Shown piece after piece: positions 12,612-22,356 of a DNA stretch of 64,000 nucleotides. Numbering within the stretch: the first letter of the stretch is position 1; every line of letters starts with the position of its first letter. The DNA is taken from the NCBI RefSeq assembly GCF_037042905.1, contig NC_087258.1, positions 4,566,501 through 4,630,500 of the forward strand, read 5' to 3'. A program made the position numbers and the translations under genes. Below the pieces are notes generated by a model, which worked only from the letters and a program-made list of their open reading frames with translations, did not search any database and was not told where the DNA came from. This DNA comes from Lytechinus pictus. Taxonomy: Eukaryota > Echinodermata > Echinoidea > Temnopleuroida > Toxopneustidae.

Positions 12612-12713
12612 CAGGGGCCTGTTTCATAAAACTTGTTATATTAGTTCAAAGCTACTGAAAACATTCATTTTAATTGGCAGATAGTAAACTTGTCTTTATG
12701 AAACGGGACCCTG
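12612..12713. mobile_element. Short MITE, GGGCCTGTTTCATAAA ends
   Basis: About 100 bp with ends CAGGGGCCTGTTTCATAAAA and CTTTATGAAACGGGACCCTG. A sister copy is at 60,974-61,090. Confidence 0.65.
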
Positions 12714-12817
12714 CTTGATCTACCAACTGGTACAAAGACCATAATGGTATCCCTACATTAGTTTTACCTCATTGAAACATATATGGCAGGATCCTGTCCA
12801 TAAACATCACTTGCTCA

Positions 12818-13386
12818 TTAAAGGGATGGTCTGGTCTGAAAATATTTATATCTAAATAAATAGAGCAAAATTAACAGAGCAAAATGCTGAAAATATCAAA
12901 ATCGGATAACAAAGTTATTGAATTTTAAAATCTATTAATATTTTTTTTAAACGGTTATATGCACATCATCATGAATATTCATTAGGTGGGCTGATGATGT
13001 CACATCCCCACTTTCCTTTTTCTTATGTTATTACATGAAATCATAAATATTTCATTTTTTCATGCATGTGTAAATGATGTGTCTTCATTATGATGAAATA
13101 AGTTGCAGCAATAAATAACTAATGCACTTAATCAGAAATTTTTTTAATAAACCTAATTTCATATAACAAGATATAAAAGAACAAGTGGGAATATGACATC
13201 ATCAGCCCACCTAATGAATATTCATAAAGACATGCGGAGAACTGTTTCACCGGAATAATGCAAATCTTTAAAATTCAATAACTCTGTTATTTGTTATCTG
13301 GTTTTGATCTAATTTTCAGAATTTTGCTTTGTGAATTTTAATCTATTTATTAATATAAATATCTTCAGCCTGGACCATCCCTTTAA
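12818..13386. mobile_element. Foldback element, TTAAAGGGATGG...CCATCCCTTTAA
   Basis: About 570 bp with inverted ends TTAAAGGGATGGTC / CCATCCCTTTAA and mirrored interior (GGGCTGATGATGTCACATCC on the left, GACATCATCAGCCCACC on the right). A partial relative is at about 17,465-17,770, and a more diverged relative at about 58,078-58,632. Confidence 0.75.
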
Positions 13387-14912
13387 GACCGCTCCTTTGT
13401 GAGTGGTTTTTATGGACAAGTGTGGCTGTAGTTTACTTTGTGGTCGAGTGGATGTGTAATTTGGAATACCGGTAGATGACCAATTACTGGGTTCTATTCT
13501 TGTTGTGACACCAATGTCCATTGGAAAGAAATTGATCTGTATTTCCAGCAAATACTCAGGGTTATACCTTGGTCCTTAATGAATTTGACTTTTTTTTCTT
13601 GACTGCCCCCCCCCCCCTCCCCCCCCCAAAAAAAAAAAATGCCCCAAAAAGAAAAAAGAAGGGAAATGAGGAGAAAATGAAAAGTGAAGAAAGAAAGGGC
13701 AAGAAATAAAAGTACTCATTCCAATTTGATAAATATAAAATTTTCATAGATTTTGCTTTCACGCTTTGCCGTGAGGGAATGATGATATTATACTTTTCCC
13801 CACTGTTTCCAGACAATATTTCTCCCCGTTTTCGATCTCCACCATGGATGTATTGGGCTCAAGTATTTCCAGCTAGCAAGTATAAGGTATTCAGGTATGG
13901 GATTAGATATAAAATTACCCTAAGTATGAAAAGTCATCATTTCCTACATCATAATTTATTCAACAAAATCTCCACTCTTCTGGTCATAAAGCGGGTAATT
14001 AAATCTATCATATCTGCCACCAGCGTGTTAAGTTCCCAACCCCTCCAAAATTAAATCCTGGCTATGCAGATGGTGTTGTGGTGGTGGGCCTGGTGGCAGT
14101 GATGACAGGCTGATGATTTTGGTAATGGCGGTGGTATATTGAAGAAAATAAGGATGCAAGTGATGGAGCTATATAGTCTATTAGAAAAAAATATTGGATT
14201 GCCATTAGGCCACATATGATTGATTAAAGGGCTCATTATGAAAAGATCATTATAATAATTCAGTTTAGACACCAACAACTCATGAATTCAGCAATAACCT
14301 CACTCATTTTGAATAAATTTTTCATTTAACTTGTAAGGCAAGGCCTCCCCCCCCCCCCCCCCCGATCTGTATGATAGGCTACCATACTAGGATAGGAGAG
14401 ATATCTCCTTGACCATATACCGTTGAAGCCGATATGATATGGATGGAGAAATTTTGTCTGCTACGCATATGCTGAGGATGAAATCCCAATAAGCAAATGT
14501 AAAGCCGTTTTCCAGTAAAGCGTAAGTCGGTTTAAAGTCCTTTATTAATTGGAACCGAAGCATTATCAATTTGTTTGAATTGAATTAATCGTTTGATAGC
14601 ATGTGTATGTTTCTCAAATGCGAAATTGTTCTTCATTCTCGTAGAATGAAATATATAATGGAGTGTGTCTGTATGAGTATATTTTTTTTTACTTCAGTCC
14701 CACACGTGCAAAGCGATGTGTTCTTCCGTTTTTAGTTGGACAACTTGAGCTTGATTGAACTAACGTTAGTTAAGTCTAACTCTAAGAGTAAAACAGTCAC
14801 TTATTAGCATTACGACAAACTTTTATCTTTTACATATAAGAAGGATGCACAAGAAAAATGTTTCATATAGGCCTATGTATACGGTACATCATTATAATAT
14901 CAGTAGGCCTAT

Positions 14913-15526
14913 TAACCCAGAGAGCTCCAGCCCGCGTAGCGGGCTGGAGCCCAGACGCTCAGTGTGCAAACGGGCATTCAGGTGAGAGTACCATGAAGTT
15001 TGGTCAAAATAATTTTGATAATACATAATTAAAACAGAAATTAAGCACTTACCACGATTGTATGGATGATAGTCTAACGAGTGGCAGTTTCCTGACATCG
15101 AGGCACAGACTGGAACCTCAAAAAACGATCAGTTCTGTCGCGGTGGCTCTCCTTCTTTCAAAATTCATAGCAAAATGGCCGTTCGAGAGGGTGTAGGGCG
15201 CATGCGCGAATTTGACAAAGTCTATATGCGCTAGTGCTATACTAGCCTCGGTCTCGATCGGCCATTTTGTGTTGAATTCTGAAAGAGGAGAGCTACCGCG
15301 ACAGAACTGATCGTTTTTTGAGGTTCCAGTCTGTGCCTCGATGTCAGGAAACTGCCACTCGTTAGACTATCATCCATACAATCGTGGTAAGTGCTTAATT
15401 TCTGTTTTAATTATGTATTATCAAAATTATTTTGACCAAACTTCACGGTACTCTCACCTGAATGCCCGTTTGCACACTGAGCGTCTGGGCTCCAGCCCGC
15501 TACGCGGGCTGGAGCTCTCTGGGTTA
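14913..15526. mobile_element. 614-bp palindromic foldback element with outward-facing exon-like arms
   Basis: Two nearly identical inverted arms (14913-15180 and 15260-15526, about 268 nt each) surround an 80-nt CpG-rich loop. The ends are TAACCCAGAGAGCTCCAG in both orientations, and each end also holds a perfect 12-bp hairpin (GCTCCAGCCCGC). TAGGCCTAT flanks both sides (14904-14912 and 15527-15535), a likely 9-bp target duplication, although this sequence is itself almost palindromic. Each arm carries an ATG, a short open frame and a consensus GTAAGT donor pointing outward. No transposase is encoded. Confidence 0.8.
15198..15207. promoter_or_regulatory. NRF1-type palindrome in foldback loop
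   Basis: GCGCATGCGC, the consensus NRF1 site, lies in the loop of the 14,913-15,526 foldback and is flanked by AAAATGGCC / GGCCATTTT. The site and its position suggest a bidirectional CpG promoter; activity is inferred only. Confidence 0.5.
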
Positions 15527-15840
15527 TAGGCCTATGTCATGTGTATGTAGCCAGGCGGCTTCTAGAGAGTAAAAATCATTTACTAACGTAAGGTCACTCT
15601 CATACGAAGCCAGGGCTTCCGTCATATACTTTTGCGTGTACCACCAAAAAACCTGAAACTTTCGCCCCCGAAATTTCTACTTTCTTTCTAAAAGATCTAG
15701 CCCAATGCCTAAATCATGTACATGGGATAAAACTTCATTTCCGACATTTCTACGCTCTCGTTGTTATTTTTGAACAAGAATTCATCAAAAAAATGAGAGA
15801 AATATTGTGTAAAGTCGGAAGAGACTTGCCCGATGTTTAC

Positions 15841-15851
15841 GCCGCCATCTT
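15841..15851 (-). promoter_or_regulatory. YY1-type motif upstream of the membrane-protein gene
   Basis: GCCGCCATCTT, the reverse complement of AAGATGGCGGC, the YY1 consensus often found near transcription starts. It adjoins a 31-bp-stem hairpin and lies about 650 bp upstream of the first identified exon of the membrane-protein gene. Confidence 0.4.
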
Positions 15852-15926
15852 GTTTCCTATTGTTCTTCGCCAACGTTACAGACGCGTGCGTCGGGTAACG
15901 TTGGGGAAGAACAATAGAAAACAAGA
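15852..15926. repeat. Long perfect-type hairpin
   Basis: CTTGTTTCCTATTGTTCTTC...AACGTTAC is mirrored by GTAACGTTGGGGAAGAACAA...ACAAG with about 29 of 31 matches, closed by a GACGC...GCGTC inner stem. It could be a small foldback element or a promoter-associated hairpin. Confidence 0.65.
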
Positions 15927-16546
15927 ATGATTTATGTTCTTTCAAAATAAAATTAAAGAATGAAGTAACCATTTTTAAGCATACAAAAATTAGTAATATA
16001 TTTATTGAGCTTCTGATCTTTCTATGATTATTCATTGAAATTTGCTAACAACTTTGGTCTGTCTTTTTTTTTTTTAGCCTCCCGATTTTGGGGGTGATGT
16101 TTATTCACGGTCACGGTTTAATTTTCAGGAAAATACGGCTTAATACATTTGAAAAGAAAATGGCCTTCGATGCCCTTTTTTGAAAAAGATTTTGTCCTTA
16201 GTGCCCTTTGTAGTGGCCTTGGTGCCCTAAAAAATATGAGATATTTTAAGGCCAAACTGGCCTTGTCATAAAAATAATGAAATTTAAGGCCTGTCAAACA
16301 TTTTATTCACTTGCATCAAATATTAAGATCATTTCTCTTGCCCGGCCTTCACAATGTGGACATCTTAAAGAGTAAAACTTGAAATTGAAAAAAAGGAAAA
16401 TGACTATGCCGAAGGGTACGCTTTATTAAACGGGTAACTGAATGGATTAAAATGAAGTTTGAAATATTATTTTTGAATTTGTTACAGGTTGATAATCCCA
16501 TGTCATCTGTGTGCCTAATACAAGAAGAGAACTGCCTTTAACTTTG

Positions 16547-16600
16547 ATGGGAGACTTTTTAAACATCATGGATGCTCTTTGGATGATGAGATTGAATGTG
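16547..16600 (+). CDS. Membrane-protein gene exon 1 (coding part)
   Basis: The exon begins after acceptor GTTACAG at 16487, so an untranslated exon must lie upstream. ATG is at 16547, an alternative in-frame ATG at 16568, and the donor is GTG|GTATGT. It encodes the start of the signal sequence. Confidence 0.65.
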
Positions 16601-19600
16601 GTATGTAACCCCCTTTTGATGTTAAAACCAGTTACCATTGATAGCACTATCATATTTGGGCTCCATAACACAAAGTTTTGCAATCAATCGCTAAATTTAA
16701 ATAGCCAATCAAGATCGTAGTTGGGTGCACTTTTTGTTTAAAGTTCTGTGAAGAGGAATGATTCAGAAAGATGCTTTTGTATTTGCAATTCATCTCAAAT
16801 TTTTGTGTGGTAGTGGCCCTGACTTCTCTTTTATTGTATTAATGTGAAGATAGATCGCCACTTGTGATCTGTCACAACACGCAACCAGATTTTTACAGTG
16901 GAGATAAAATCTGAATGGCCTCTAAGGACTCGTGATCATAAGTAGGCAAAGCATAGATTGCATGTGATGCCTCACAATGCACAGTGCATTTTTTTATGAT
17001 AAAGAAAAATGTATTTGATAAAATTAATATAAATAAGTGCTGAAAGCCTGCTTTCAAGTATAAATAAGATTTATTATTTGATACATCGGTTGTTTCATTG
17101 CTTTTTTATTTACGTTTTATATCAGATTGTTCAAATCCTCAAAGACTTGATAAAATGTATTCTCAGATGAATAGCAAATATATCAAATTTGTATATTTTC
17201 CTATAGGTACTTGGCACTTGGTGGCTTAGTCAATTATTCTTAGCAATCAATGGAGCTACCATTCCTGGCACACCTAGCCCTGCACCTCAACCTGAGGAAG
17301 GATCTAAATCAACTCCAACACATACCAGTAATGAACCAACGTATGGACCTATACTCCCTCCAACTCCACAAAGCTCAGGTATGTTATTGTGCTTTTCAAA
17401 TCTGCAGGGTTAAAAAATGTTCTCCTATGCATTCATTGATTGTTTCTATAAACAAATGCCTGGGTTTAAAGGGGTACTCTGGGCTGAAAACAGTTGTATA
17501 GAGTAAAATTCAAGCAAGCAAAATGATGAAAGTTTCATCAAAATCTGATAAAAAATAACAAAGTTATTGAGTTTTAAAGTTTAGCAATATTTTGTGGAAA
17601 CAGTTATATGTATGTCCTTATGAATATTCTTTAGGTTTGCTGATGATGTCTCATCCATACTTTCCTTTTTCTTATGTTATTACATGAAATCATGCTTAGT
17701 TATTTCACATTTTCATACATGTGTTTATGATATGTCTCCATTATAATAAAATAAGTTGCATCAATGAAAATCTAATTAAATAAATCAGATGCCAATCCAT
17801 TTTTTTAGTTCTGCATCTCCATCAACACACTCTTGCTTGTGTACTATTTGTAATGCTGTAGTCACACCAATCAAAATTCTCCAGACTGATCTATATTGCA
17901 TTATTTCAAATACCATATCATTGGTTGATTTGGAGTAGGTTTTTGTTGATGAGATTGTAGCATGCTTTCCAATGTGCATTTTTCAACTTCGAACAAAGTT
18001 AAAAATTTCCTATTTCCACAGGGTGACTAGAAACAATGTCCATTGTCTATATGGTATCCTATATTTTTTGCACAGAGGACAGGTAGTTTCAGTCTTCAAT
18101 ATCATATACGACATCCGATATTTTTTGTATACAGGATGACTAGGAAATGTACAGTGTCCTATATGATATCTGATATTTTATGTACACAGAACTAGGAACA
18201 ATGTACAATATCTTATATGATATCTGATATTTATTGTACACAGGACGACTAGGAACAAATGATTACCTGGCTGGTTTCATCATCTGCCTCACGATGAATA
18301 TTGCCATCATAGCTGTTGCTTTCTTCTGTTTATGTTACCTTGGAAAACTATCATCACGGTCAGGTAGGAAAATGTAACAGAAAACCCTACAAACAGTGTC
18401 TCTACCTTCATCACTTGAAACAGCTCTTATAATGAAGGAAAAAGCTGGTCATAAAGTTGGGAGCAGCCTTACAAATGATTTGACAAAAAAATGTCAAAAT
18501 ATGATCCAAACCTTTATCCCGATTATTAAACACACAGTGAATTAGTCTTGAAAGATTCCATTTAGTGTGTATACAAAATTGTTTTAACATTGTAGAGAAT
18601 GTCAATCAACATGCTCATATTTCAAATTTAATGATTGTTGTTTTTTATTTCTTTTTCTTTCAATCTAATCATGACAGGCAGTAGTTTTTCTTGATAGATT
18701 ATAATATTCTTTGCACATAATTTGCAGAGATTTCTGGCACACTTGTCAGAATACAAGGAACATTAGCAAATGAAAAATGTATGGATTCAAGAAATTCATG
18801 TTTTACCTTAATCACGCCGGAAGGTATAGGCACCATCCATGGCTCGTGTTTGCTTTGTCCGAGGCTAACGCAATCACGACCTTTCAACTTCAAACTTGAA
18901 ATTACCTTTTGTATTTTTCTGACTTGTTCTGTCAGAGGCTGATGCATCGCCTATTTTCATTTCTATAAACAGATGACGAAGTAGACTCCGCTGAACCCCG
19001 ACAGACATTATCATGGAAAGAGGCCTTACATCCGATTGCAGGTGAGTGCTTTGAACTCATTGTTAACAGATGAAGACAATTAATATAGGCATCCAATAAA
19101 AAGAGATGCCATTCTTCGGGCAATTGCCTGGTCTCAGGCCACGACAGTTTCTAATTTCAGGCTTTTTCATACTTTACATTGTACAGCACATACATGTATT
19201 GGTTGTTGTTGTTGTTTTAGCTTATACGGCGCGTATCATTCATTAGTGAATATTTGCGCTTTAACATGATCTGGCCTCTTTTCAGGCCCAGTCAGTAGAA
19301 CTGACTGACATCCCTTTAGTAGGCATTCTTAGAATGAATATGATATGAATGAAATATGCATTTAATTTTTTTTATATATTTGCACATTCAACTCCCAATT
19401 CTTAGATTCACAGTATCATATGGTCATTTCGTGAAATGGCTCAGATCTGCTCAAGCCTGAAAATTTATCCCCCCCCCCCCCCCCCCGTTTTGATTCGGCA
19501 GCTTTTCAAGCAATCGCGCCAAAATTTACATTCATTTTGATGTAACTACAAGCCAGTATAAAAAATAAAGTTCCCAAAATAATAATTATTTTTTAATCAT

Positions 19601-21650
19601 TATGAATTAAATATGCATTTTTTAAAAATATATTTGCACATTCAACTCCCAATATCATAAAATTTTGCAGTGCTATCTTTAACTAACCAACTAGCACTTA
19701 AAGGAGAATGAAACTCTTGGAGCAAGTTAACTTTTGTGAAAGCAGAAAAATCAAAGAATAAGATCAACAAAAGTTTGAGTAAAATAGGACTAGCAATAGA
19801 AGAGTTATGAGCATTTGAATGTCGAGATCACTAATGCTATGGAGATCCTCCCATTGGCAACGCAACCAAGATCTATGATATCACAGATGAACAACTCTCC
19901 CCTTTTGGACACTGAAAATATACCCCAAAACATATCTTTTTGCTCATTCTAATCATATGACAAACGATTCATCAATTATATAATGTTGTGAAACCTCTGT
20001 ACTTGTCCTCTCATAAAGAGAACACCTCACCTTGTGATAGATTCTATAAAAGTGAGAATATAAGTGAAATAAGTACTAAAGCAATGAGGGAGTTGTACGT
20101 GTGTGACATCACAGATCTTGGTCGCATTGCCAATAGGAGGATCTACATGGCATTAGTGATCTCAATATTCAAATGCTCATAACTTTCTTATTATTCATTC
20201 AATCTTCCTCAAACTTTCAACAATATGTTTCTTTGATTTTTATCTTTGATATGGATTCAGCTGGTTTCAAGGGTTTCATTCTCCTTTAAGTTTAATAATT
20301 GGCAGTTTACACTAACTCTTAACGTATGTGTATGTGTTTTTTTTAAACATGCATCTTTGGTCTATTTTGTCTAATAAATCAATGATCTTGTCAAAGTAAA
20401 ATTAGGAATCCATCCATCTGAAAGCAGATCAAGAGCTTGCATTGACTACTTTACTCATTCAGGACAATTAATTAATTGAAACTGTTTTTCTTCAAAATGG
20501 CAACAGTAATACATTTTCTTTTACTACTACATTTTTCTTTTTAAAATCTATGTATTAGAAATAGATAGAGAGTAATGGAGAATATCAGTATAAGATTTGT
20601 GAATTTGCATTTGGAATGTCTATTCTGATATTTTATTGCATTGCCCATATAGATATTTTTTGTAATTATTTTCAATCAATATTTTTAAACCATTGAATGA
20701 AAAATACTAATGCATTTGAATTGCATCAAAAGTAATTTTACTAAAATGCTGCTTTGCCCCATATTGCTTAACCCTCAATCTCCCGGGGTATTTTGATTCT
20801 TGTCATTCCCGGGGGGGGGGGGGGCCATTATGGCCCCCCCTTAAGATCTCAGCCGTGGATTGCGTGATCACAACGAAAATTTGCATGATGGTAGAGAATG
20901 ACGTAATCTACGCAGTTGCATTGGTAAATTTCACTGAATTCATATATTTTTATTTTATATGAATTAATTATGCTAATTTATTCATGAAATCATACTTTAT
21001 GCTCTGATTCACTAAATAAAGCTCCTAGAATGCTATTTTTTTGTGAAAATATTCTTTATAGCATTCCTAACCATTGTGAATGAAAAAAATTCTGGTACCA
21101 AGACCGATTTCTTATGTATTTTATTGTTTTTTAAATTTCTTATGTATTTCTTTGTTTTTCTACATTTTGTTTTTTATTGTTTTTTCAATGGAAATCGTTC
21201 CAGACTTAATTCTGATCATAAACAAGGCAAACTTAATTAAGTTTAATCAGTAAAAGTAGAAATAATGATACATTTATGAATTTTGGCCAAATACACAATT
21301 TGCATTGGATTTGTACATGAAATCACGTTTATGAGCAATTTTGGGTCTGACATGCACTTACATAATGTTGCGTAATGTCGTAACCGCGTACCCGGGCGTC
21401 ACAAATTTGGTCTCAAAATTTGCGCGAGACTTGAAAGTAAAAAGTCAGTGAGCGGCGAGGTCAAAAAAATTTGCGCAGCAGATATATCGCGAAAATTGTC
21501 GAGGGGGGCCATAATGGCCCCCCCCCCCCCCCCCCGGGAGAATTAGGGTTAACTCATCCTCATTATTCTTCTTTTGTCCCCATTATCGTCATCCACCCAC
21601 TTGTATTTTCTTCATCTTTTCCTGCAGATAAAGTCTTCAAAAAGAGATAG
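16547..21650 (+). CDS. Small single-pass membrane protein, unrecognised family (5 exons, 145 aa)
   Basis: Exons 16547-16600, 17207-17378, 18244-18363, 18973-19041 and 21628-21650 join with consistent phases (0, then 1, 1, 1) and GT-AG sites. The product has a hydrophobic N-terminus (residues 9-35, with WMMRLNVVLGTWWLSQLFLA) that looks like a cleavable signal peptide ending near AINGA. A 45-50-residue Pro/Thr/Ser-rich ectodomain follows (TPSPAPQPEEGSKSTP, YGPILPPTP). Then comes one membrane span at about residues 84-108 (LAGFIICLTMNIAIIAVAFF). The 37-residue cytosolic tail has an acidic start (DDEVDSAEPR) and a basic end (DKVFKKR). A type I membrane protein is inferred. A second in-frame ATG at 16568 would give 138 aa. 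A 13-codon upstream open frame starts at 16500. I do not recognise the family and assign no function. Confidence 0.75.
17207..17378 (+). CDS. Membrane-protein gene exon 2
   Basis: 172 nt between acceptor TTCCTATAG and donor CTCAG|GTATGT. It encodes the rest of the signal sequence and the Pro/Thr/Ser-rich ectodomain. The frame was chosen because only this one joins exon 1 to give a hydrophobic leader. Confidence 0.75.
17465..17780. mobile_element. Partial foldback element (12.8-kb family)
   Basis: TTTAAAGGGGTACTCTGGGCTG followed by AATAACAAAGTTATTGAGTT and TGCTGATGATGTCTCATCC, matching the left half of the element at 12,818. The right end is missing, so it is truncated. It lies in intron 2 of the membrane-protein gene. 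Confidence 0.6.
18022..18243 (+). repeat. Four decayed 54-59 bp tandem copies of acceptor plus start of exon 3
   Basis: Units begin at 18022, 18076, 18135 and 18190, and the real exon at 18244. Each ends in a CACAG or ATACAG acceptor, and three of the four continue with variants of GAYGACTAGGAAC. The shared intron part is TATATGATATCTGATATTT. In the first and third copies the CGA codon is TGA, so splicing to them would give an immediate stop. Confidence 0.85.
18244..18363 (+). CDS. Membrane-protein gene exon 3 (transmembrane segment)
   Basis: 120 nt between acceptor TGTACACAG and donor GTCAG|GTAGGA. It encodes RLGTNDY, then the membrane span LAGFIICLTMNIAIIAVAFF and CLCYL. Four decayed copies of its acceptor and first bases stand in tandem just upstream. 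Confidence 0.8.
18973..19041 (+). CDS. Membrane-protein gene exon 4
   Basis: 69 nt between acceptor TATAAACAG and donor TGCAG|GTGAGT. It encodes the cytosolic tail DDEVDSAEPRQTLSWKEALH and PIA. Confidence 0.75.
19698..20290. mobile_element. Foldback element, TTAAAGGAGAATGAAAC family
   Basis: Inverted ends TTAAAGGAGAATGAAAC / GTTTCATTCTCCTTTAA, with mirrored interior blocks AGAGTTATGAGCATTTGAAT and ATTCAAATGCTCATAACTTT and mirrored GGAGATCCTCCCATTGG. Relatives are at 33,822-34,544 and 60,289-60,850. No coding sequence. Confidence 0.8.
20768..21552. mobile_element. piggyBac-like MITE with TTAA flanks
   Basis: About 785 bp. TTAACCCTCAATCTCCCGGG at the left end mirrors CCCGGGAGAATTAGGGTTAA at the right (18 of 20). 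Next inside are G/C tracts around GGCCATTATGGCC. Both ends sit on TTAA and the repeat starts CCC, which fits piggyBac-type target choice. No transposase is present. Confidence 0.65.
21628..21650 (+). CDS. Membrane-protein gene exon 5 with stop
   Basis: After acceptor TTTCCTGCAG this short coding end gives DKVFKKR and a TAG at 21648-21650. Phase agrees with exon 4. Confidence 0.65.
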
Positions 21651-21739
21651 TGATCTTAATCATCATACACAAGAGAGTAATGAATGTGCCTCCTCCAACA
21701 TCAAAGGCTGGTATTCTGACATAGCCCAGATTTAACTCC

Positions 21740-22356
21740 AGGGCCTTGTAAGGTTAGCAATTAATCACTAAATGAAATGGCCTATCAGGATCATCATAGC
21801 ATGCGCATTTTGCTAAGTAGACTGACTAGGAACCAATCAGAATTGTCCTTTGAAATTAGCAATCAATCGCTAACCTTTGTGTTATCGGGACCCAGGGCCC
21901 TGTAAGGTTAGCGATTAATCACTACATGAAATGGCCTATCAGGATCAGCGTTGCATGCGCATTTTGCTAAGTAGACTGACTAGGAACCAATCAGAATTGT
22001 CCTTTGAAATTAGCAATCAATCGCTAACCTTTGTGTTATCGGGACCCAGGGCCCTGTAAGGTTAGCGATTAATCACTACATGAAATGGCCTATCAGGATC
22101 AGCGTTGCATGCGCATTTTGCTAAGTAGACTGACTAGGAACCAATCAGAATTGTCCTTTGAAATTAGCAATCAAATGCTAACCTTTGTGTTATCGGGACC
22201 CAGGGCCCTGTAAGGTTAGCGATTAATCACTACATGAAATGGCCTATCAGGATCAGCGTTGCATGCGCATTTTGCTCAGTAGACTGACTAGGAACCAATC
22301 AGAATTGCTCTTTTAAATTATTGATTAATCGCTAACCTTTGTGTTCTGGGGCCCAG
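21740..22356. repeat. Four tandem copies of a 154-bp MITE
   Basis: Units start at 21740, 21894, 22048 and 22202, exactly 154 bp apart, each AGGGCCYTGTAAGGTTAGC to CTAACCTTTGTGTTATCGGG. Units 2 and 3 are almost identical. A single copy of the same element lies at 59,303-59,460. The array sits just after the stop codon of the membrane-protein gene, probably in its 3'UTR. Confidence 0.9.

Noticed and set aside
14892-15098. 68-codon minus-strand frame and its plus-strand twin at 15,341-15,529 as complete genes
   Set aside because: They are the same sequence in the two arms of one foldback element. Only the first 15 codons before the GTAAGT donor look exon-like, and the rest is intron-like.
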